Shown here: piece after piece, positions 54,132-62,731 of the stretch
How the letters are laid out: each line of letters starts with the position of its first letter
How positions within the stretch are numbered: position 1 is the first letter of the stretch
NCBI RefSeq assembly: GCF_014268495.2
Contig: NZ_CP077087.1
Span: 1,987,501 to 2,051,500 of the forward strand
Source: Pseudomonas monsensis
Lineage (GTDB): Bacteria > Pseudomonadota > Gammaproteobacteria > Pseudomonadales > Pseudomonadaceae
Length of the DNA: 64,000 nt
Direction: 5' to 3'
Program-made: the position numbers and the translations under genes
Notes under the pieces: model-generated
What the model was told of the DNA's origin: nothing
Database searches by the model: none
The model's input: the letters and a program-made list of their open reading frames with translations, nothing else

Positions 54132-55019
54132 CTAATGTTCGCTAGCCAGCAACCCTTGCACGTACTCGACAAACGCCCGCGCCTTGGCACTCGCCATCCT
54201 TCCCGTCGCAAACACCGCCCATAAATCCATGTCGGGCAGGGTCCAGTCGGGCATGACGGGCTTCACCGCACCGCTGGCCAGTTCCGGGGCGAACATCCAT
54301 TCGGAGGCGAGCGTCAGGCCCTGATCGGCCAGCACGGCTTCGCGCACGCCCTCGGCCGCGCTGACGCGCAGGCGACCACTGATAATGACCGATTGTCGTT
54401 CCGCGCCTTTGGCGAACTGCCAGGTGTTGCCGCCGCCGAGGTTGTAGACGACGGCCTGGTGTTTACTCAAATCGGCAGGGCAGTTCGGTTCGCCGTGTCT
54501 GGCGAAGTACGCCGGGGTGCCGAGCACCACGCGGCGGCAATCGGCGATCTTGCGCGCGGTCAGGCCCGAATCGGTCAATGCGCCCATGCGCAGGGCGACG
54601 TCGATGCCTTCCTCGACGAGGTTGATGTTGCGATCGTCGAGCATCAGGTCGATGTTCAGTTGCGGGTGCTGATCGAGAAACGCCCCCAGGTGCGGAACGA
54701 TGTGCAGACGGCCGAAGGTCACCGCCGCGCTGATGCGCAAGTTGCCGCTCAAACCGCCTGCACTGCCACGGGCGGCGTTGTCGGCCTCGTCGGCTTCGTC
54801 GATGGCACGTTTGGCCCGCTCGAAATAGGCCAGCCCGGCTTCGGTCGGGGTCAGGCCGCGGGTCGAGCGCAGCAACAGGCTGACGGCCAGGCGCTTTTCC
54901 AGCAGAGCGATGGTCTTCGACACAGCCGGCTGGCCGATATTCAAGCGCCGGGCAGCGGCGGAAAACGAGCCGGTTTCAACGACGCAGACGAAGGTTTCCA
55001 TGGCGGCGAGACGGTCCAT
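54132..55019 (-). CDS. LysR family transcriptional regulator
   Basis: A 295-residue protein. An N-terminal winged helix-turn-helix (about 1-60, FVCVVETGSFSAAARRL and LNIGQPAVSKTIALLEKRL) is followed by a LysR substrate-binding domain (about 90-290). AGGAAT at 55026-55031 on the minus strand supports the start at 55019. The SDR gene lies upstream on the same strand, 58 bases away. The target is unknown, but the SDR gene and the peroxiredoxin gene are natural candidates. Confidence 0.9.
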   Translation of the reverse strand: MDRLAAMETFVCVVETGSFSAAARRLNIGQPAVSKTIALLEKRLAVSLLLRSTRGLTPTEAGLAYFERAKRAIDEADEADNAARGSAGGLSGNLRISAAVTFGRLHIVPHLGAFLDQHPQLNIDLMLDDRNINLVEEGIDVALRMGALTDSGLTARKIADCRRVVLGTPAYFARHGEPNCPADLSKHQAVVYNLGGGNTWQFAKGAERQSVIISGRLRVSAAEGVREAVLADQGLTLASEWMFAPELASGAVKPVMPDWTLPDMDLWAVFATGRMASAKARAFVEYVQGLLASEH

Positions 55020-55077
55020 CGGTATTCCTGTGCAAGTCTGAAAATTGTCGTAACCCCACCGGGCAATAAGGTGTTGC

Positions 55078-55797
55078 TCAGAACGCGGCTTTGCCCACAG
55101 AGGCGCCGCCATCGACAAACAATGTCTGCCCGGTGATGAACCCGCTTTGCTCGGACAACAGAAACGCGATCGCCGCGGCGATCTCCTCCGGCTGCCCCAG
55201 GCGGCCCATCGGCACCCCGGCCAGATAGCGCGCTTCGCCTTCGCTGCCGGGCGGATTGTTGGCGCGGAACAGCTCGGTCTCGGTCGGTCCGGGCGCGACG
55301 GCGTTCACGGTGATGCCGGTCTGCGCCAGTTCCAGCGCCCACGAACGGGTAAAGCTGACCAGCGCTGCTTTCGCTGCGGCATAGGCTGTACGCTGAGTAA
55401 TGCCCAGCACCGTCAGGCTGGAGATGTTCACCACCCGACCCCAGCCCCGCGTGCGCATCCCCGGCAACAGCGCCTGAGTCGCCTGCAACGCCGAATGCAG
55501 ATTGAGCCGCATGACCTCGTCGAACGCGTCCAGATCAATGTCGCCCAAGGCCTGCGGTCGTACCAGCCCGACGTTGTTCACCAGCCCGTCGAATTCATAG
55601 GTGCGCGCCAGTTCCGCCAGTACCTCGCCGGTCAGCTTGCGATCACTCAGATCCAGTGGAAACAGGATGCCCGGAAAGCTCAGGTCAGGCTGGCGGGCAA
55701 TCCCCACCACCCGATGGCCGGCACGGTCCAGATGCTCGGCCAGCGCTCGGCCTATGCCTTTGCTGGCGCCGGTGATGAGGAAGGTACGTCGGGTCAT
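55078..55797 (-). CDS. SDR family oxidoreductase
   Basis: A 239-residue classical short-chain dehydrogenase/reductase. The cofactor motif TGASKGIG lies at residues 8-15, NNVG near 77, and the catalytic Ser-Tyr-Lys set is in ISSLTVLG and AYAAAKAALVSF. The dinucleotide and substrate are not set by these motifs; Arg and other residues near the glycine motif might suggest NADPH, but this is not certain. Confidence 0.88.
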   Translation of the reverse strand: MTRRTFLITGASKGIGRALAEHLDRAGHRVVGIARQPDLSFPGILFPLDLSDRKLTGEVLAELARTYEFDGLVNNVGLVRPQALGDIDLDAFDEVMRLNLHSALQATQALLPGMRTRGWGRVVNISSLTVLGITQRTAYAAAKAALVSFTRSWALELAQTGITVNAVAPGPTETELFRANNPPGSEGEARYLAGVPMGRLGQPEEIAAAIAFLLSEQSGFITGQTLFVDGGASVGKAAF

Positions 55798-55824
55798 GGC
55801 AACTCCTGGGCACAGGGGATCGGA

Positions 55825-56481
55825 TCAGCCGCGCAATGCATCCAGCATCGCTTCAGGCTCGGGACGCTGAGTGTAATCCGGGTTGACCTCGGCGTAACGA
55901 ATCACGCCATTCTGAGCGATCACAAAACGGGCCGGCATCGGCAATGTCCACGCTGGATCATCGTTGAAGGTCGGCAGGTCGTTGCGCAGGTTCTTGTACA
56001 GCTCGATCAGGTAGTCCGGTAATTCGAAACGCAGGCCGAACGCCGCCGCCACGTCATTGCGCGGGTCGCTGAGGATCGGGAATTGCAATTGGTTGATGCG
56101 TTGCGACTTGCGGCTGTTGGCCGCGATCTGCGGCGAAATGGCCAGCAGACTGGCGCCGGCATGCTGAATCGACGGGAGAAAGGCCTGCAACGCCTGCAAT
56201 TCCAGGTTGCAGTACGGGCACCAGACACCGCGATAGAACGTCAACACCAATGGCCCTTGCGCCAGTAGATCCGCCGACGATACGGGATGGCCTTCGGGGT
56301 CTTTCAGGGTGAACAGCGGCGCCATGTCACCGACTTTCAGGGCACGGTTTGCCGCGCCGGAGGCGATCAGCTCGGCGGTGGCGCGCTCCATCACCGGGTG
56401 AATGTCGGCGGGGGCGTTGTAAGGGGGCTTGCCGGCCTTGAAGTCGGCTTTGAACGCGTCGAGTCTTGCTTGCAGGGTCAT
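55825..56481 (-). CDS. Peroxiredoxin-like (AhpC/TSA) protein
   Basis: A 218-residue thioredoxin-fold protein with the active-site motif RGVWCPYCNLELQAL (Cys near residues 78 and 81). It is of the type that reduces peroxides with thiol partners. A helical N-terminal extension of about 50 residues precedes the fold. AGGA at 56491-56494 fits the start at 56481; an upstream ATG at 56604 is not supported. It is followed on the same strand by the SDR gene. Confidence 0.87.
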   Translation of the reverse strand: MTLQARLDAFKADFKAGKPPYNAPADIHPVMERATAELIASGAANRALKVGDMAPLFTLKDPEGHPVSSADLLAQGPLVLTFYRGVWCPYCNLELQALQAFLPSIQHAGASLLAISPQIAANSRKSQRINQLQFPILSDPRNDVAAAFGLRFELPDYLIELYKNLRNDLPTFNDDPAWTLPMPARFVIAQNGVIRYAEVNPDYTQRPEPEAMLDALRG

Positions 56482-56702
56482 GGTCGAAAGTCCTGTAGGA
56501 GCGCCGGTAGTGGCTGGATTCAAGATTGACCGTGAGGCGAGGGCGGCGGAACACAGGCGCGTGGCATAGCACTCATGCCTGGGGGGAATGGGGCCGTTCA
56601 TCACATTCGGTAAAACAGCTGGACGTCACTCCGTAGATTTCTGTACTTGAGTAAAGATAACTCCAGGGTTGCTTTTAACAGGCCGAGGCAAGGAGGCGGT
56701 GG

Positions 56703-56828
56703 GTGCAGAGCAGGCTATTGATCAAGGAGCTGGAGGAGGCAGGCTGGACACTGGATCGGGTTACCGGCAGTCATCACATCTTCAGGCACCGATACACCCC
56801 GCCAGCCAGCGACAAGGGAGATCCATAA
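56703..56828 (+). pseudogene. hicA: Truncated HicA-type toxin gene
   Basis: A GTG start at 56703, with AGGAGG at 56691-56696, opens 41 codons. They encode the first part of HicA (SRLLIKELEEAGWTLDRV and GSHHIFRH, including the key His). HicA toxins are about 60 residues and end in a VPHPKKD-like segment and a basic helix; here the frame goes from RYTP directly into PASDKGDP and a stop. The missing part suggests an internal deletion that kept the ribosome site of hicB. The toxin is probably inactive. Confidence 0.75.
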
Positions 56829-57233
56829 TGCAATATCCGATCTGCATCGAATGGGGTGACGACAACACCGGCCATCGGTATTCAGATACCCGACATTCCC
56901 GGCGCGGCCACGGCTGGGGATACCTTCGAGGACGCCTACAACGCCGCCGTCGAAATCGCTCACATCCTGCTACAGGAGATGGCGGCGGACGGCGAGTCGA
57001 TTCCCATGCCGACGTCGGCAGCGGCCCATCGCAATAATCCGGAGTTTGCCGACATGGGCTGGGGCATGCTGGAGCTGGATATCTCGCCCTACCTGGGCAA
57101 AACCGAGAAGGTCAACGTGACGTTGCCGGGCTATGTCATCCAACGCATTGATCGCTATGTGCGTGAGCACAACGTCAAAAGCCGCTCCTCCTTTCTGGCG
57201 GATGCGGCGATGGAGAAACTGGTTCGGTATTAA
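56828..57233 (+). pseudogene. hicB: Frameshifted HicB-type antitoxin gene
   Basis: The start at 56828 (MQYPICIEWGDDNT) has the usual HicB N-terminus, but the rest of the protein (IGIQIPDIPGAATAGDTFE onwards) lies in another frame. One extra G at 56870 explains this (ACC-G-GCC-ATC). The downstream part is intact: PMPTS, DISPYLGKTEKVNVTLPGYV and a C-terminal ribbon-helix-helix (IDRYVREHNVKSRSSFL). An ATG at 56856 could still give a 125-residue product lacking the true N-terminus. Confidence 0.78.
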
Positions 57234-57238
57234 GCGTC

Positions 57239-57292
57239 ATCGCTCCCACAGGTCCAGTGAGCAACCTGTGAGAGCGAGCCTGCTCGCGATGC
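57239..57292. repeat. REP-like palindrome
   Basis: ATCGCTCCCACAGG and its imperfect complement CCTGTGAGAGCGAG, then CCTGCTCGCGATG, form a palindrome of Pseudomonas REP type between hicB and the convergent MFS gene. Confidence 0.6.
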
Positions 57293-57301
57293 GTTGACGT
57301 C

Positions 57302-58489
57302 TTACGCCGTTGCCAATGCACCACGCTGCGAGACACTCAGAAACCGCAACAGCGCCAGCAGCGGGAACACGCTGCCGACAATCACGATCCACAACCAGCC
57401 GCCATGTTCGTACACCGCACTGGCGACCGAGGAGCCGAAGGCGCCGCCGATGAAGATGCTGGTCATGTACAGGGCGTTCAGGCGACCGCGGCTTTTGGCG
57501 TCCAGCGAATAGACAGCGCGCTGGCCGAGGACCATGTTCATCTGCACGCAGAAGTCGAGTACCACGCCGGTGACGGCCAGGCCGATCACACTGTAGGCCG
57601 GGTGAATGAAGGCCGGCAGAAAGCTCAGGCTGGCGAACAGCATGGCCAGCAGCGAGGCGATGCGAGTGTGGCCAGCATCCGCGAGACGCCCGCTGATGGG
57701 GGCGGCGATGGCCCCGATGGCACCGACCAGGGCGAAGATCGCGATTTCGCTTTGCGACAGACCATGGTTGCGCGCCAGTTCCAGCGGCACCGCCGTCCAG
57801 AACAGGCTGAACGTGGCGAACATGCAGCCCTGATAAAACGCGCGCTGACGCAACACCGGTTGCTGGCGCAGCAGGGTCCACAACGAACCGATCAACTGGC
57901 CATAAGAAGCGCTGTGGTCCGGCTGACGCTTGGGTACGGTCAACGCCAGCACCACGCTGATCGCCGCCATCAACGCGGCAGCAATCATGAACATCGCGCG
58001 CCAGCCGAAATGGTCAGCCACGACGCTCGACACCGGCCGCGCCAGCAGGATACCCAGCAGCAGCCCCCCCATGATCCCGCCGACCACCCGGCCACGGGAT
58101 TCTTCCGGCGCCAGATGCGCGGCGAGGGGAATCAGGATCTGCACCGACACCGAACTGAAGCCCACCAGCAATGAAATCAGCAGGAACACATTCGGCTGAC
58201 TGGTGAATGCCGCGCCGAGCAGGCTGGCAATCGCCACCACGGTGGTGATGATCATCAACCGGCGGTTTTCCAGCAGGTCGCCGAGCGGCACCAGAAAGAA
58301 CAGGCCCAGCGCATAACCGATCTGCGTGAGCGAGACGATGAAGCTGGCCATGGTGTCGGACAGGCCGATGTCCGGGGCGATCAGGCCGATGATTGGCTGT
58401 GCGTAGTAGATGTTGGCGACGATGGCGCCGCAGCAGAAGGCGAACAGCAGCACCATGCCTCGGGTCATTGCGTGTGTAGTGGTGGTCAT
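57302..58489 (-). CDS. MFS transporter
   Basis: A 395-residue protein with about twelve membrane segments. It has the major facilitator loop motif GDLLENRRLMI between segments 2 and 3 and SGRLADAGHTR in the second half. It resembles drug or metabolite efflux permeases; the substrate is unknown. GAGAA upstream and ATG 58489 give the start; longer starts add a non-hydrophobic tail. Confidence 0.88.
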   Translation of the reverse strand: MTTTTHAMTRGMVLLFAFCCGAIVANIYYAQPIIGLIAPDIGLSDTMASFIVSLTQIGYALGLFFLVPLGDLLENRRLMIITTVVAIASLLGAAFTSQPNVFLLISLLVGFSSVSVQILIPLAAHLAPEESRGRVVGGIMGGLLLGILLARPVSSVVADHFGWRAMFMIAAALMAAISVVLALTVPKRQPDHSASYGQLIGSLWTLLRQQPVLRQRAFYQGCMFATFSLFWTAVPLELARNHGLSQSEIAIFALVGAIGAIAAPISGRLADAGHTRIASLLAMLFASLSFLPAFIHPAYSVIGLAVTGVVLDFCVQMNMVLGQRAVYSLDAKSRGRLNALYMTSIFIGGAFGSSVASAVYEHGGWLWIVIVGSVFPLLALLRFLSVSQRGALATA

Positions 58490-58731
58490 AAGATTTCTCG
58501 ATCCGGCGAAAGGGGATGCGGTGAGGCTAAGGGACAAACCGGGTGCGCAGAAGAAGCCTTCGGTTGATATCAATTATTCCGTTGCGGAATGACTGGCTTC
58601 TGTCAGGGGGCATCCATCGGTGGACTTTGCGTCCGACCGTTGAAAGGCGATGATACATTCACTTACATCTTCTTCGATAGCGTGCTTATGTTTGCAGCGG
58701 CTTGTTCAACATTCATGACCGGAGGATTGCA

Positions 58732-59352
58732 ATGTTTCGTCAGAGGCTTCGCCACACCGTAACCATTGCCTTGATCAGCCTGCTTGGCACGGCCAGCGTA
58801 CAGGCCGCGGACGCACCGGGGATGCGCATCGGTGTGCGCGGCGAGATCACCGGGGTCAGCGCCGAGGCGCTGAAAGTCCACGTCAACAGCGGCGAAAACG
58901 TGGTCATCCAGTTGACCGCCGACACCAAGGTCCGCGCCGTCACGCTGGCAAATATCGAAGACATCAAACCCGGCAGCTACATCGGTTCGGCGGCCATGCC
59001 CCAGGAGGATGGCACGCTCAAGGCCCTTGAAGTGCACGTATTCCCGCCGGAACTGGCCGGCAGTGGCGACGGCCATCGGCCGTTCGACCTGGCCAGGGGC
59101 AGCAGCATGACCAATGGCAGCGTCGGTGATCTGGTGGTGAGTAATGGGCGGGTGCTGACCGTCAGTTACAAGGGCGGGCAGCAGAAGATCCTGGTGCCGG
59201 AGGATGTGCCGATCGTCAATCTGACGCCGGGGGATCGCAGTTTGCTCAAGGTCGGGGTGAAGATTGTCACCTTCGTGACCCAGGGCGCGGATGGCACGCT
59301 GACCGCGCAATCGATTTCCGCCGGCAAGGATGGCGTCACTCCACCGATGTAA
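58732..59352 (+). CDS. Secreted DUF5666-like protein, function unknown
   Basis: A 206-residue protein with a signal peptide (about 1-25, ending VQAADA). A beta-rich repeat domain with MRIGVRGEITGVSAEALKV and IKPGSYIGSAAM resembles DUF5666-type small folds. GGAGG at 58721-58725 supports the ATG at 58732. It is probably periplasmic. An unrelated MFS gene lies divergently upstream. Confidence 0.75.
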   Translation: MFRQRLRHTVTIALISLLGTASVQAADAPGMRIGVRGEITGVSAEALKVHVNSGENVVIQLTADTKVRAVTLANIEDIKPGSYIGSAAMPQEDGTLKALEVHVFPPELAGSGDGHRPFDLARGSSMTNGSVGDLVVSNGRVLTVSYKGGQQKILVPEDVPIVNLTPGDRSLLKVGVKIVTFVTQGADGTLTAQSISAGKDGVTPPM

Positions 59353-59354
59353 AA

Positions 59355-59611
59355 GCCCCTCACCCTAACCCTCTCCCAGAGGGAGAGGGGACTGATTGGG
59401 GGATGCTTGAAAGGTGCACCGACCTGGGACTGCTTGGGGGATGCTTGAGAGGTGCACCGACCTGAAACTGATTGGGCGATGCTTGAGAGGTACACCAACT
59501 TGGAACTGTTTGGGCGACCGCATAATCGACTCGATATTTCAGGTCGATGTCTGACGCCAGACACCTCGGTCGGCCCCCTCTCCCTCCGGGAGAGGGCTGG
59601 GGTGAGGGGCA
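59355..59611. repeat. Palindromic element with 38-base tandem repeats
   Basis: The outer arms CCCTCACCCTAACCCTCTCC (59358-59377) and CCCTCTCCCTCCGGGAGAGG, then GGGGTGAGGGGC (to 59610), form a large inverted structure. Inside, a 38-base unit starts at 59391, 59429 and 59467 with a fourth partial start at 59505 (ACTGATTGGGGGATGCTTGA). This is a recurring intergenic repeat of pseudomonads, here with tandem copies. Confidence 0.75.
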
Positions 59612-59620
59612 GGCTTCCAC

Positions 59621-59652
59621 AAAAAAAGGCGACCGCAGAGGATCGCCTTTTT
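59621..59652. terminator. Bidirectional terminator
   Basis: AAAAAAAGGCGA and TCGCCTTTTT form a stem with an A-run and T-run. It lies between the convergent DUF5666-like gene and sbp. Confidence 0.85.
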
Positions 59653-59668
59653 CGTTGTCACTCAAGCC

Positions 59669-60667
59669 TTACTGGCCGGTATAAATCTGGTCAAAAACCC
59701 CACCATCATTGAAATGGGTCTTCTGCACCGATCGCCAGTCACCGAAGGTCTTCTCGACCGAGAGGAAATCGACTTTCGGGAAGCGGTCAGTGTATTTCGC
59801 CAGCACCGCCGGGTCCCGTGGACGCAGGTAGTTGGCGGCGGCAATTTCCTGGCCTTCCGGCGACCACAGGTACTTCAGGTATTCATCCGCCGCAGCGCGG
59901 GTGCCTTTCTTGTCGACCACTTTGTCGACCACCGACACGGGTGGTTCGGCTTCGGCAGAGACGCTCGGGTAGATCACTTCGAACTGATCGCGACCAAACT
60001 CGCGGGCGATCATTTCCGCTTCGTTCTCGAAGGTCACCAGCACGTCGCCGATCTGGTTGGTCATGAACGTCGTGGTCGCGGCGCGGCCACCGGTGTCGAG
60101 CACCGGCGCCTGTTTGAACAGCTTGCCGACGAAGTCCTTGGCCTTGTTCTCGTCTCCGCCGTTCTTCAGCACGTAGCCCCAGGCCGACAGGTAGGTGTAG
60201 CGGCCATTACCGGAGGTTTTCGGGTTCGGCACGATTACCTGCACGCCGTCCTTGAGCAGGTCCGGCCAGTCTTTCAGGGCTTTCGGGTTACCTTTGCGCA
60301 CGATAAACACGGTGGCCGAAGTGAACGGCGCACTGTTGTTCGGCAGGCGGGTGACCCAGTTTTCCGGGACCAGTTTGCCGTTGTCGGCGAGGGCGTTGAT
60401 GTCGGTCGCCATGTTCATGGTGATGACGTCAGCCGGCAAGCCATCAATCACCGAACGCGCCTGTTTGCTCGAGCCACCGAAAGACATCTGCACGGTGATG
60501 TTCTCGTTGTGCTCGGCTTGCCAGTGTTTCTGAAAGGCAGTGTTGTAGTCCTTGTAGAAATCGCGCATCACGTCGTAGGAGACGTTGAGCAGGGGCGGTG
60601 CGGCTTGCGCCACACTGCCAAAGGCAAGACCGGCGGCGAGAAGTGAGGCGCCAAAGAGTTTTTTCAC
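59669..60667 (-). CDS. sbp: Sulfate-binding periplasmic protein
   Basis: A 332-residue solute-binding protein with a signal peptide ending near residue 22 (VAQA|APP). The family phrases LLNVSYDVMRDFYKDYN, SFGGSSKQARSV and PNPKTSGNGRYTYL are present. It delivers sulfate (or thiosulfate) to a CysTWA-type ABC transporter, which is not in the window. A perfect inverted repeat lies just upstream (60720-60749). Confidence 0.93.
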   Translation of the reverse strand: MKKLFGASLLAAGLAFGSVAQAAPPLLNVSYDVMRDFYKDYNTAFQKHWQAEHNENITVQMSFGGSSKQARSVIDGLPADVITMNMATDINALADNGKLVPENWVTRLPNNSAPFTSATVFIVRKGNPKALKDWPDLLKDGVQVIVPNPKTSGNGRYTYLSAWGYVLKNGGDENKAKDFVGKLFKQAPVLDTGGRAATTTFMTNQIGDVLVTFENEAEMIAREFGRDQFEVIYPSVSAEAEPPVSVVDKVVDKKGTRAAADEYLKYLWSPEGQEIAAANYLRPRDPAVLAKYTDRFPKVDFLSVEKTFGDWRSVQKTHFNDGGVFDQIYTGQ

Positions 60668-60719
60668 TGCGCATTCCTTGTTGTGTCGGTGATAGCGGTC
60701 GGGGGGATACCGTTTTGCC

Positions 60720-60749
60720 AGCGACTATAACGGGGCACGCATAGTCGCT
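60720..60749. repeat. Perfect inverted repeat upstream of sbp
   Basis: AGCGACTAT and ATAGTCGCT are separated by 12 bases. On the minus strand the inner part reads GTTATAGTCG, which contains a -10-like TATAGT. It may be an operator or promoter element of sbp, or the end of the channel gene transcript. Confidence 0.5.
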
Positions 60750-60771
60750 TAAAGATTAAAAAGCTCTGTGC

Positions 60772-61596
60772 TTATTCCATTTTCTTGAACAGTGCATTGC
60801 CGCAACGGGAGCAGAACGCCGCGCCATGTTCATGGCTGTTTTTCCTGCACACCGGGCAGTCGTGTTGCAGCTGTTCGCCGCGCATGGCGTTGGCCAGTTC
60901 TGCGGTGAAAATCCCGGTCGGCACGGCGATGATCGAGTAACCGGTGATCATCACCAGCGACGAAATCACCTGGCCCAATGGGGTCTTCGGCACAATGTCG
61001 CCGAAGCCGACGGTGGTCAGGGTCACGATAGCCCAATAGATGCCCTTGGGGATGCTGGTGAAGCCGTGTTCCGGGCCTTCGATCACGTACATCAGGGTGC
61101 CGAACACTGTCACCAGGGTGCAGACGCTGACCAGAAACACCACGATCTTCTGCTTGCTGCCACGCAGCGCCGACATCAGGTAGTTGGCTTGCTTGAGGTA
61201 CGGGCTGAGCTTGAGCACGCGGAAGATCCGCAGCATGCGAATGATCCGGATGATCAGCAGGTACTGCGCATCGCTGTAGTACAGCGCGAGAATCCCCGGC
61301 ACGATCGCCAGCAGATCCACCAGTCCGTAGAAACTGAAGGCGTAGCGCAACGGTTTCGGTGAGCAGTACAACCGCAGGATGTACTCCCCGAGAAAAATGA
61401 TGGTGAAGCCCCACTCGATGTAGGCCAGCACATCGGCGTAGTTCTGGTGAATGCTGTCGATACTGTCGAGCATCACCACCACCAGGCTGGCGAGGATGAT
61501 CAACAGCAAGGTGCCGTCGAAGCGCCGCCCGGCGAGGGTGTCACTCTGGAAAATCATGACGTAAAGCCGTTCACGCCAACCGTTGTTGCTGTCCAT
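60772..61596 (-). CDS. Voltage-gated-type ion (potassium) channel protein
   Basis: A 274-residue protein with six membrane segments. It has an S4-like charged segment RIIRMLRIFRVLKL and a pore filter TVGFGD typical of potassium channels. The C-terminus carries a zinc-ribbon-like set CPVCRKN and CSRCGN (about residues 245-266), unusual for simple channels. The start at 61596 follows a weak ribosome site. Confidence 0.85.
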   Translation of the reverse strand: MDSNNGWRERLYVMIFQSDTLAGRRFDGTLLLIILASLVVVMLDSIDSIHQNYADVLAYIEWGFTIIFLGEYILRLYCSPKPLRYAFSFYGLVDLLAIVPGILALYYSDAQYLLIIRIIRMLRIFRVLKLSPYLKQANYLMSALRGSKQKIVVFLVSVCTLVTVFGTLMYVIEGPEHGFTSIPKGIYWAIVTLTTVGFGDIVPKTPLGQVISSLVMITGYSIIAVPTGIFTAELANAMRGEQLQHDCPVCRKNSHEHGAAFCSRCGNALFKKME

Positions 61597-61617
61597 GGAT
61601 AACGCCTGAATTAAAGA

Positions 61618-62532
61618 TCAGCGCAGCCTAGGTTGATTCTCCCCCTGTACGCAAGGCGTGCCGTCCACGGCCGCTTTGCCGAGCACCTGGATCCCGGCGC
61701 GGATCAGCCAGCCGGCTAGGATGAACGGCGCCGTCAGCGTCGCCAGGCCGATGGCGGCGAACAGCGGCGTCACCAGCAATGCCAGCACGATACCGAGCAG
61801 CGGCAACCACGGCTGTTGGCGTTGACCACTGAAGGCGAGGGCGGCGAGCACGGCGTTGTAGCTGCCGAGGCCGAGCAACGCCGCGTGGGTTTCATGGTGC
61901 AGCAGACTGGAACCGAGGCCGATGGCTGAAGCCAATAGCGCCCAGGCAAACGCACGGCGATCCGCGACCAGCAGACCGGCGGCGACCAATGCGCCGGCCA
62001 GCGGATGACCGAGGAACATCACTTGACCCAATCCACGCAGTTCAGCGGCGAGCAGGTTCAGCGTGTTCATCTCGATGTGTGCCATTGGCGCGGACGGTTC
62101 GGCGAACAGGAGCAACATCCAGCTCATCGCCACGAACGGCGAGGTGTAGGCCGGTATCGAGCGGCTGCGGTACACATGTTTGAGCCACTGCTGAGTGAGC
62201 ATCGCGCTCAGGCCGCCAGCCGCCAGAATCAGTGGCGGCAGCAGCGGCGACCAGGGGAAATACAGGCTCAGCAACAAACCGAGCAGCACGCCGTTGTAAC
62301 TGAACAATCCGGCCTGGCGATCCGCCTTGGCGTAGTTGCGCCGCTGTGCAGTGAGCAACCCGGCGACGGCACCGAGCAGCGCGCCGGCGAACAGCACCGG
62401 CGCCGTCAGCAGGATCGCCAACAGGCACAACAGGCCGCACAACGGATGGCGCTGGAGGAATATCTGACTGAAACCGTTGAGCAAAGCCTCGGCCCAGTCG
62501 GGGCAGTGGGTGTTGAAATGATTGGCAGGCAT
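61618..62532 (-). CDS. Urea transporter family protein
   Basis: A 304-residue protein with about ten membrane segments. Both halves contain a related segment, RQAGLFSYNGVLLGLLLS and GLGSYNAVLAALAF, as in the two-fold repeated urea channels (UT family). It would let urea pass the inner membrane. It is transcribed toward the ion channel gene, with 21 bases between. Confidence 0.82.
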   Translation of the reverse strand: MPANHFNTHCPDWAEALLNGFSQIFLQRHPLCGLLCLLAILLTAPVLFAGALLGAVAGLLTAQRRNYAKADRQAGLFSYNGVLLGLLLSLYFPWSPLLPPLILAAGGLSAMLTQQWLKHVYRSRSIPAYTSPFVAMSWMLLLFAEPSAPMAHIEMNTLNLLAAELRGLGQVMFLGHPLAGALVAAGLLVADRRAFAWALLASAIGLGSSLLHHETHAALLGLGSYNAVLAALAFSGQRQQPWLPLLGIVLALLVTPLFAAIGLATLTAPFILAGWLIRAGIQVLGKAAVDGTPCVQGENQPRLR

Positions 62533-62580
62533 GTTGAGAAAATCTGGGCAGTTGGAAAATCAAAAGGTCTTGCAAGTCAG

Positions 62581-62715
62581 TGTGGCGAGGGGATTTATCC
62601 CCGTTGGGCTGCGAAGCGGCCCCCATCGGAGAATGCGGTTTCTCTGTGGAAACCGTCACACCCCTAAAAGCGACGACTGCAGCGCAGCCGAACGGGGATA
62701 AATCCCCTCGCCACA
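62581..62715. repeat. 33-base inverted repeat between the urea transporter and pyk
   Basis: TGTGGCGAGGGGATTTATCC (from 62581) and its complement ending at 62715 match over 33 bases with one mismatch. About 70 bases lie between the arms. This is a common Pseudomonas intergenic palindrome. No gene is seen from 62533 to 62731. Confidence 0.75.
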
Positions 62716-62731
62716 GGTTGTGTAGCTTTCT

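Noticed and set aside
59391..59520. CRISPR array
   Set aside because: The 38-base units follow each other directly without unique spacers, and no cas genes are near.
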